A stretch of 5,696 nt of DNA from Chitinophagaceae bacterium (GTDB lineage Bacteria; Bacteroidota; Bacteroidia; Chitinophagales; Chitinophagaceae): positions 1 to 5,696 of the forward strand of contig JANXWM010000137.1 in assembly GCA_025351145.1 (NCBI GenBank), read 5' to 3'. The notes beneath the pieces were generated by a model, which was not told the origin of the DNA, made no database searches, and worked only from the letters and a program-made list of their open reading frames with translations. The position numbers and the translations under genes were made by a program. Each line of letters begins with the position of its first letter. The first letter of the stretch is position 1. Below, in pieces: positions 1 through 5,696 of the stretch.

Positions 1-3000
1 GTACCAATCTTTTATATATTAACCAAGGATTGAATAAAGAAGGTGTTCCCACATTTAAAGAATCGGCTGTTGCTTACGGCCTGGCTGATGATGGCTTTAG
101 CACACAAGCTTATTTTTTTGATTATGATAATGATGGCGATCTTGATGTGTATTTATTAGTAAACGATCTTAACCAGGAAAGGCCAAATACTTTTAAGCCG
201 GTACGTACCGATGGCAGCGGGCCAACTACCGACAGGCTTTACCGCAATGATTACGACAGCGTGCTGAAACACCCGGTGTTTACCAATGTATCTAAACAGG
301 CTGGCATTATATGGGAGGGTTACGGGCTCGGTGTAAATATTGTTGACATCAACAAAGATGGCTACAAAGATATTTTTGTAAGCAACGATTATTTGTCGGG
401 CGACCTGCTTTACATCAACAATAAGAACGGAACGTTCACCAACAGCACCAAAGAATATTTTAAGCATACCAGCCTTAACGCTATGGGCAACGACGCAGCT
501 GATATTAACAACGACGGGCTCGTTGATTTGATAGAAACCGATATGGACGCCGAAGATAATTACCGTTCAAAAATGATGATGAACCCGGTTGATTATAACT
601 GGTATCTATATTCAAAGCAGTACGGGTTTCCTTACCAGTCGGTACGCAATACTTTGCAGGTAAATATGGGTCCGCGAATAGGGGAAGGTGACAGTATCGG
701 TCCACCCCATTTTAGCGAAACAGGCTACTACAGCGGCGTTGCTTTTACTGACTGGAGCTGGGCGCCTTTATTTGTAGATGCAGATCAGGATGGGCTTAAA
801 GACCTGATGGTGACAAATGGTTTGCCGAAGGATATCACTGATCTTGACTTCATTGCCTACCGTGCACAGAATGCAAACACTACTGCACAGGATCTTTTAT
901 TAAAGCTGCCAGAAGTAAAACTCAGCAATTATATTTATCACAACAATGGCGATATAACTTTCACCGATAAAACAAAAGATTGGGGCTGGGATTTTCCTAC
1001 TTTTTCAGCAGGCATTGCTTACGCAGATTTTGATGATGATGGCGACATGGATGTAGTGATCAACAACACGAACATGCCTGCCACACTGCTCGAGAATAAA
1101 GTGAATGAGTTTAAAGATCAGCCGCACAATTACCTGCGGCTGCAGTTTAAAGACAATACGAAAAACGTAAACGGCATTGGAACAATTGCAGATATTTATT
1201 ACAAAGGCGGCCATCAAACCGCTGAGCTTACGCCTTACCGTGGTTATATGTCCTCAGTAGAAAATGTATTGCATTTTGGATTAGGTAATATTGCAACGGT
1301 AGATTCCATTGTTGTTACCTGGCCATCTGGCTCGCAACAGGTTGAAAAAAATGTTGCAGCAAATCAAACATTGCTTATTGCCAAATCTGCCGCAGCAAAA
1401 GACAATGTAAACACTCAGCCTTTGGTTGCTGCGGGTAATTGGTTTAGCAATATCAGCAGCAGTTCAGGTGTCAACTTTCTGCATCAGCAAAAAGATTTTG
1501 TTGACTTTTATATGCAACGTTTATTGCCGCATAAGTTCACGCAGTATGGCCCTGCGCTTGCAGCGGGGGATATCAATGGCGATGGGCTTGATGATATTAT
1601 TTCCGGCGGCTCCACACTTCAGCCACCCATTGCATTTATACAAAAAGCCGGCAATACATTTATGCCGCAACTGCTTTCAAACGACACAGCCAAACTGCAA
1701 ACAGAAGATGCAGGGATTTGCCTTTTCGATGCAGACAATGATAAAGATCTCGATGTATATATTGCTGCCGGTGGCTTTGAGTTTGCAAGGGGTTCGCAAC
1801 CATACACCGCCCGGTTTTACATCAACGATGGTAAAGGAAGTTTTACCGCCAATGCCCCGGCTATTCCAAAAATTCTTTCCAGTAAAAGCTGCGTAAAAGC
1901 GGCCGACTACGATATGGATGGCGACCTCGATTTATTTGTTGGCGGCAGGGTAGTGCCCGGTGCTTATCCTCAGCCCGAAAGCGGTTACCTGCTGCAGAAT
2001 AATTCAGCAAACGGGAAGGTTCAGTTTACTGATGTTACCGATAAACTGGTGCCCGGTTTAAAATCCATCGGAATGATTACCGATGCTGTGTTTACAGATA
2101 TTGACAACGACAACGATCCCGACCTCATCGTTGTCGGCGAGTTCATGGGCATTACTGTTTTCAGGAATGATAAAAGCTCATTCACAAAATTAAACACATC
2201 ACTCAATGCCGAAACCGGCTGGTGGAACAGCATCACGGCTGCCGATCTCGATAACGATGGCGATATGGATTACGTGCTCGGCAACTATGGTTTAAACGGA
2301 CTCTACAAAGCCACTAAAGACGAACCCGTAAACAGCTATGCAAACGACTACGATAACAATGGCAGCCCCGATGTTTTGTTAAGTTACTGGCGGCCTACCG
2401 CACCGCATGCAGCAAAGGCAGAATTCCCCGCCGCATACCGCGATCAGCTTGCAGAGCAACTGCCCGTTATAAAAAAACATTTCAATAATTACAGCCTTTA
2501 TGCCAAAGCACAAATGCAGGATGTGATCAAAAACTTTAACCGTGATAACGAGCAAAAATTATCAGCCGTAAATTTTCAATCCGTGTGGATAGAGAACAAA
2601 GGCAATTTTACTTTTCAACTGCACACATTGCCCGCCATGGCGCAGTGGAGCCCTGTGTATGCAATTGCCGTAAACGATTTTAACGGCGATGGCAACCCCG
2701 ACATTGCACTCACCGGAAACGACTTCTCCATGGCCCCCGAACTTGGCCGCAGCGATGCATTAAATGGCGTCGTACTGCAGGGCGATGGCAAAGGCAATTT
2801 CACCGCATTATCTGTGCTGCAGTCCGGCGTGTTTATCCCCGGCAACGGCAAGGCACTGTTGCAGGTTGCCATGGGCAGCAGCATTGGTTTGGCGGCCTCA
2901 CAAAACCAGGGCCCGTTACGGCTTTTCCTCAATAAAAACAAAGAACAGTTAATCGCCGTACAGCCCACTGAAACCGCCGCAATCATACGATTAAAAAATG

Positions 3001-3140
3001 GAAAGCAGCGCAGGCAGGAGTTCTTTTACGGTTCATCTTTTCTCTCGCAGTCATCGCGTTTTGTGCAAATGAATGCCTCCGTAAAATCAATCAGTTTTTA
3101 CAGTAATGGCAAGCAAACAAGGGTTATCAATAACCCGTAG
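1..3140 (+). CDS. FG-GAP/VCBS repeat protein with ASPIC/UnbV domain, 5'-truncated by the window edge
   Basis: This is the C-terminal 1045 residues of a large, probably exported beta-propeller protein of the CRTAC1-like FG-GAP/ASPIC type common in Bacteroidota. The frame is open from base 3 (TNLLYINQG, a typical FG-GAP blade start), so the in-frame TTG at 30 is not the true start. The signal peptide and probably 100 or more residues lie to the left. Numbering from base 3, twelve Ca-binding DxDxDG-type loops start at residues 40, 115, 167, 259, 342, 523, 576, 635, 699, 748, 782 and 892. An ASPIC/UnbV domain lies at about 376-460 (GLG, then TWPSG), separating two propeller lobes. A degenerate UnbV-like module closes the protein (990-1044). 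Family knowledge: such proteins are secreted or surface-anchored and often lie near SusC/SusD genes; none is visible here. The substrate or partner is unknown. It stops with TAG at 3138-3140 and is convergent with the protease gene. GC rises from about 30-37% in lines near the 5' end to above 55% in some 3' lines. Confidence 0.93.
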   Translation, partial: TNLLYINQGLNKEGVPTFKESAVAYGLADDGFSTQAYFFDYDNDGDLDVYLLVNDLNQERPNTFKPVRTDGSGPTTDRLYRNDYDSVLKHPVFTNVSKQAGIIWEGYGLGVNIVDINKDGYKDIFVSNDYLSGDLLYINNKNGTFTNSTKEYFKHTSLNAMGNDAADINNDGLVDLIETDMDAEDNYRSKMMMNPVDYNWYLYSKQYGFPYQSVRNTLQVNMGPRIGEGDSIGPPHFSETGYYSGVAFTDWSWAPLFVDADQDGLKDLMVTNGLPKDITDLDFIAYRAQNANTTAQDLLLKLPEVKLSNYIYHNNGDITFTDKTKDWGWDFPTFSAGIAYADFDDDGDMDVVINNTNMPATLLENKVNEFKDQPHNYLRLQFKDNTKNVNGIGTIADIYYKGGHQTAELTPYRGYMSSVENVLHFGLGNIATVDSIVVTWPSGSQQVEKNVAANQTLLIAKSAAAKDNVNTQPLVAAGNWFSNISSSSGVNFLHQQKDFVDFYMQRLLPHKFTQYGPALAAGDINGDGLDDIISGGSTLQPPIAFIQKAGNTFMPQLLSNDTAKLQTEDAGICLFDADNDKDLDVYIAAGGFEFARGSQPYTARFYINDGKGSFTANAPAIPKILSSKSCVKAADYDMDGDLDLFVGGRVVPGAYPQPESGYLLQNNSANGKVQFTDVTDKLVPGLKSIGMITDAVFTDIDNDNDPDLIVVGEFMGITVFRNDKSSFTKLNTSLNAETGWWNSITAADLDNDGDMDYVLGNYGLNGLYKATKDEPVNSYANDYDNNGSPDVLLSYWRPTAPHAAKAEFPAAYRDQLAEQLPVIKKHFNNYSLYAKAQMQDVIKNFNRDNEQKLSAVNFQSVWIENKGNFTFQLHTLPAMAQWSPVYAIAVNDFNGDGNPDIALTGNDFSMAPELGRSDALNGVVLQGDGKGNFTALSVLQSGVFIPGNGKALLQVAMGSSIGLAASQNQGPLRLFLNKNKEQLIAVQPTETAAIIRLKNGKQRRQEFFYGSSFLSQSSRFVQMNASVKSISFYSNGKQTRVINNP
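3121..3136. repeat. Short perfect inverted repeat at the end of the FG-GAP gene
   Basis: Seven-base arms GGGTTAT and ATAACCC are separated by CA and overlap the last codons of the gene, ending just before its TAG stop. A run of seven T lies at 3161-3167, about 24 bases further on, too far for a standard intrinsic terminator. It may be a weak transcript-end hairpin or coincidence. Confidence 0.35.
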
Positions 3141-3295
3141 CAAATAATAAGTTGTTGTAATTTTTTTGACCCGACTGAAGTATTTTGATGAAGCATCGTT
3201 GCGTCGCACTCTTGTACGTTTGGATTATGAATTGGGCTTTTACCTAAGCGTAGATCGAAGCGGCATGTTTTAACCTTTTCAATAAAAATTAAGCC
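3141..3295. other. Convergent intergenic spacer with an unexplained GC-richer block
   Basis: This stretch lies between the stop of the FG-GAP gene and the terminator hairpin. It holds no recognisable gene. An A/T-rich start with a T7 run (3161-3167) is followed by a GC-richer block at about 3190-3265, including the near-palindrome TGCGTCGCA (3200-3208). One + frame is open from 3151 to the TAA at 3271-3273; it contains only non-ATG candidate starts until an ATG two codons before the stop. A second + frame gives a 19-residue ATG peptide from 3188. Neither has family features or a convincing start context. A dispersed intergenic repeat or a degraded gene remnant are the alternatives. Confidence 0.5.
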
Positions 3296-3337
3296 TTAAA
3301 GATGAAAGCCCCCGAATGCAGGGGCTTTCATCTTTAA
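3296..3337 (-). terminator. Strong intrinsic terminator hairpin between convergent genes
   Basis: A perfect 17-bp inverted repeat has arms at 3296-3312 and 3321-3337 with an 8-base loop (3313-3320). The inner stem is GC-rich (GCCCC/GGGGC) and the outer stem A/T-rich. It begins 14 bases past the protease stop on the minus strand. On that strand it is followed within about 7 bases by T5 in a T-rich tract (complement of 3283-3290), the classical Rho-independent layout. On the plus strand there is no good T-tract after the stem, so it fits the protease gene best. The same hairpin may also stop or protect the FG-GAP transcript, 156 bases past that gene's stop. Confidence 0.85.
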
Positions 3338-3350
3338 AGATATTATTAGC

Positions 3351-5591
3351 CTATTTACCGACTACAAGAGGTTTCTTGACATATACTTTTCCATTAAAAA
3401 TATTCATCATATATAAACCGGTTTTTAAAGTTGAAATATTTATTTGTGCCTGCATGTTAAGAGGGGGGTATTTTTCATCAATTTTCAAATTTCCCTGCGG
3501 GTCATATATCCTTACTTCAAGTATCTGAAAATTTTCAAGTGACCCTTTACATGGCAGAGGTATATCGGGCACGATATTTATATTATTTATGGCTGGATTT
3601 GGTGAAACAACATAATTTGCCCCACACGTTGTACCACCACAATCAACATCTTTCCAGGCAAATTGATAACTTGTTGTACCACATCCATTTGATGCAGATG
3701 CCTGAAAAACAGCAGTTGAATTTATCGAAAATAAATAGAAATTTATATCATTTAATTGTTGTGTCCAGTTAACAACAGTTGAGGAACTTATCTTACTCCA
3801 TGTAATTGACGAAGCTCCGGTTAGTTGCATCTTGGTGTAAACCATATTTTGTGTACAGGCATTATTGTACGGTCCACTACCATTAAAAATAGCTAAGGGG
3901 TATTCTGAAGCATTATTTGTATAAGTCCCCCCAATAAAGGGTTTGCTTACAGAAAGCGATAGATTTTTTACAGCAGTGGCCGTTCTGTTTCTGCCTTTTG
4001 TATCGGTTATTTGTACTTGTACACTACTGCTGATGTTTGTGGTTTGAACCCCTTTTACTGTTACTGTTCCCGTTCCCTGACCACTTACAATTTGAAGGTT
4101 AGTCCCTACAGTCCAAAAATAGGTGCAACCTAATAAACCGCCCGGAACACTAAATTGAACATTGCCGCCACAATAAATACCTGATGGCCCTTGAATAGTT
4201 AATGGAAACAAATCAAGACTGTAAATACTTTGTAAATTCTGGTTTGGCGAAAGCCATGGTTGAAGTCCTGCAAAAGTCCAGGACTCGCTAAATTTTCCAT
4301 ACCTGTCTCCGTAATCTGTATAATTGCAATTACTCCAACCGCTTCTTAATTGACCAACAACTTGTTTGTTTTCATTGAAAAGAGCGGAGCCTGAAGAACC
4401 TTTATCCACAGTGCCGGATGAATAATGTGCAGACCAGAAATTTCCATTCCCTCCAAATGATTTCACGTCCCTGGTCTTTGTTAATCTCATATCCTGTCCC
4501 TGAGGATGGTGAATAATAAAAGAAGAATTATCGCTTGGTTCTGTAGTTACCCTGCTCCAGCCTGCATAATTAACACCATCACCAATTCCGGGAGGGTTTA
4601 GCAGTTCGAGCAAAACTGCATCACTTCCAAATGCATTACCCCTGAGTGCGGCCCCTGAAAATTCAATAAAAGAATTATTAACCGTTCCATTACATTCTGA
4701 ACGCCAAAACTGAAACTGAAAGACTGAATTCTGTAATGCAACGATTTCATCAGCATCTAGTACATTGTTCCCGGGATGTCCTCCGAAAAGGCCAGGATTA
4801 ATATCAAGGCAATGAAAAGCAGTTAAGAAAAAAGCCCTTCCATTATTCGCTTCAGTATTTAATAAAGTACCGCTACACTGAAAACCATTTCCAGGATAAA
4901 ACTTTGCTACCGTCCTCGCTGTTGACAATTTATCAGGGCTGCATATTATTAGAGGGTCACAGTTTACAGATGCCCCCTCTGCTTTTAAAATGCTTCCGGT
5001 TGAGCCTACCTCATCAATATTTTGATACCCTGCCATGACTTTTTGTATCGCTATAATACTTTGCAAAGCACCAGTATTGTTTGGCTCAACAATATAAATG
5101 ATAATGCTATTACCTTTCATTGGCGCAGTAGTAATACCCACGGTGTTGCTGAAATAATTTTTTTTAAGTGATCCTTTTACAACAGTTCTGGCTTCATTAA
5201 AAATATACATCTCCGCAGTGGCAGATAAATCAAACTGTTGAAAGGTTACTCCAATATTCAGTGCATTCGGTATAGATATTCTTAAAGTCCAAACTTTACC
5301 AGCAGATGTGTTTGTAGTATTGCCATCGTTCATATTAATATTTACTGATAGCGGATTGGCATAGTCCCATTTTTTTATATCCTCCGTAGTTGTATCATCA
5401 TCAACTGGTGTGGTAGGAATATCTGGTGTTGAAGGAGTATAGCTTATGGTTTTTGTATTGTAAGTTGAAACCTGTGAATAACCTGGTACTATAGTGCCTA
5501 TAGTTGCAGCAGTTGTAGTTTGGGTTATAGTTTGGCTTTTGCTTAATATTGACAAAGTCATAAAAAGTGAGGCTGTAAAGATATTTTTCAT
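3351..5591 (-). CDS. Secreted lysyl-endopeptidase-like serine protease with T9SS sorting tail
   Basis: A 746-residue prepro-protease likely exported through Sec and then T9SS. Residues 1-19 form a signal peptide (K2, hydrophobic 4-16, likely cleavage SKS|Q20). A Thr/Pro-rich stretch (21-70) and a beta-rich propeptide (about 73-203) follow. The protease domain (about 204-450) matches Achromobacter protease I (API) as I remember it: His260 (TAFHC), Asp324 (SDAVLLEL) and Ser400 (GSSGSALF) form the triad. Cys211, 217, 239, 261, 300 and 422 correspond to all six API disulfide cysteines. Asp429 (GDRYGKF) matches the S1-pocket Asp225. API His210 is Arg416 here and no Trp169 equivalent is evident. 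Residues 463-550 resemble an Ig/PKD-like module, with a possible second one to about 650. Residues 659-746 are a T9SS type A tail (SPNP, then TGLYMMNI and a Lys-rich end). Lys or Lys/Arg specificity is inferred. Start: the only in-frame ATG after the TAA at 5601-5603; no properly spaced Shine-Dalgarno is present, as is common in this phylum. It probably follows an upstream gene in one operon. Confidence 0.92.
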   Translation of the reverse strand: MKNIFTASLFMTLSILSKSQTITQTTTAATIGTIVPGYSQVSTYNTKTISYTPSTPDIPTTPVDDDTTTEDIKKWDYANPLSVNINMNDGNTTNTSAGKVWTLRISIPNALNIGVTFQQFDLSATAEMYIFNEARTVVKGSLKKNYFSNTVGITTAPMKGNSIIIYIVEPNNTGALQSIIAIQKVMAGYQNIDEVGSTGSILKAEGASVNCDPLIICSPDKLSTARTVAKFYPGNGFQCSGTLLNTEANNGRAFFLTAFHCLDINPGLFGGHPGNNVLDADEIVALQNSVFQFQFWRSECNGTVNNSFIEFSGAALRGNAFGSDAVLLELLNPPGIGDGVNYAGWSRVTTEPSDNSSFIIHHPQGQDMRLTKTRDVKSFGGNGNFWSAHYSSGTVDKGSSGSALFNENKQVVGQLRSGWSNCNYTDYGDRYGKFSESWTFAGLQPWLSPNQNLQSIYSLDLFPLTIQGPSGIYCGGNVQFSVPGGLLGCTYFWTVGTNLQIVSGQGTGTVTVKGVQTTNISSSVQVQITDTKGRNRTATAVKNLSLSVSKPFIGGTYTNNASEYPLAIFNGSGPYNNACTQNMVYTKMQLTGASSITWSKISSSTVVNWTQQLNDINFYLFSINSTAVFQASASNGCGTTSYQFAWKDVDCGGTTCGANYVVSPNPAINNINIVPDIPLPCKGSLENFQILEVRIYDPQGNLKIDEKYPPLNMQAQINISTLKTGLYMMNIFNGKVYVKKPLVVGK

Positions 5592-5600
5592 ATTTTCTAA

Positions 5601-5696
5601 TTAGCGGATTTCTCCTTGGTTTATAATAAAAATTTCTTTCAGGTCATAAGTTTCAGGTATTGGAACATTACAACCAGTGGTCTGTACTTTATTGTT
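5601..5696 (-). CDS. 3' end of an unrecognised gene just upstream of the protease
   Basis: On the minus strand a frame is open from the window edge to TAA at 5601-5603, giving 31 C-terminal residues that end INQGEIR and include TGCNVPIPETYDL. The other two minus-strand frames hit stops early in this stretch. The tail reads like ordinary protein, and it ends only 9 bases before the protease ATG in the same direction, the spacing expected of an operon. I see no Bacteroidota-type promoter (TAnnTTTG) in the 105 bases upstream of the protease, which fits co-transcription. The family cannot be named from so short a tail. A chance open frame is the main alternative, since 31 stop-free codons can arise randomly. 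Confidence 0.55.
   Translation of the reverse strand, partial: NNKVQTTGCNVPIPETYDLKEIFIINQGEIR

Noticed and set aside
1426..1896. 156-codon + frame inside the FG-GAP gene
   Set aside because: It overlaps the well-supported FG-GAP frame completely, and its translation has no domain or secretion features; it is a shadow frame.
120..2702. Recurring GAT-rich segments as a DNA tandem repeat or CRISPR-like array
   Set aside because: Spacing is irregular and the similarity is at protein level (DxDxDG calcium loops); nucleotide copies differ at third positions, as expected for protein motifs.
2615..2986. 123-codon antisense frame
   Set aside because: It is antisense to conserved FG-GAP coding sequence, has no recognisable features, and is a typical by-product of the biased codon use there.
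3121..3167. Inverted repeat plus T7 run as terminator of the FG-GAP gene
   Set aside because: The hairpin has a 2-base loop as a perfect repeat and lies about 24 bases from the T-run, so the pieces do not form a standard intrinsic terminator.
3151..3273. Short + frame of 40 codons in the intergenic spacer
   Set aside because: It has only non-ATG candidate starts until two codons before the stop, and no known domain; more likely non-coding or a repeat read through by chance.
3316..3528. 70-codon + frame starting in the terminator hairpin
   Set aside because: It begins inside the hairpin loop and runs antisense to the T9SS tail of the protease; no independent support.
5612..5617. AAGGAG on the minus strand as ribosome binding site of the protease gene
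   Set aside because: It lies 20 bases before the ATG, too far for a Shine-Dalgarno, and falls inside the open frame of the upstream gene; no other start codon lies within its reach.

Overview
The window looks like chromosomal DNA of a Bacteroidota bacterium, most likely a Chitinophagaceae or Chitinophagales relative. Three things point there: a large secreted FG-GAP/VCBS protein with an ASPIC/UnbV domain, of the kind abundant in that phylum; a secreted protease ending in a type IX secretion system (T9SS) sorting tail; and translation starts without a properly placed Shine-Dalgarno sequence. The family placement rests on protein style only.

Layout. Bases 1-3140 (+) hold the 3' part of a giant FG-GAP/ASPIC protein gene. 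The reading frame runs off the left edge, so the true start lies outside the window. Bases 3141-3350 are a convergent intergenic region. It contains an unexplained GC-richer stretch that may be a dispersed repeat and a strong 17-bp hairpin that probably terminates transcription. Bases 3351-5591 (-) encode a complete 746-residue preproprotease: signal peptide, propeptide, a PA-clan serine protease domain very close in layout to lysyl endopeptidase (Achromobacter protease I, API), one or two Ig/PKD-like modules, and a T9SS tail. Bases 5601-5696 (-) are the last 31 codons of a further gene that ends 9 bases before the protease start, suggesting a co-transcribed upstream partner.

Functionally, both large genes appear to encode exported proteins. 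The protease should cross the inner membrane by Sec, cross the outer membrane by T9SS, and mature by removal of its propeptide. The FG-GAP protein is probably a calcium-binding, beta-propeller surface protein; its partner is not visible. The two genes are convergent and differ in base composition (about 45% versus 38% GC from sampled lines), so there is no reason to think they form one pathway. I see no mobile element, CRISPR array, tRNA or rRNA. The most informative points are the conservation of the API triad, all six API disulfide cysteines and the S1-pocket Asp alongside loss of its His/Trp pair; the unrecognised upstream partner gene; and the intergenic element.
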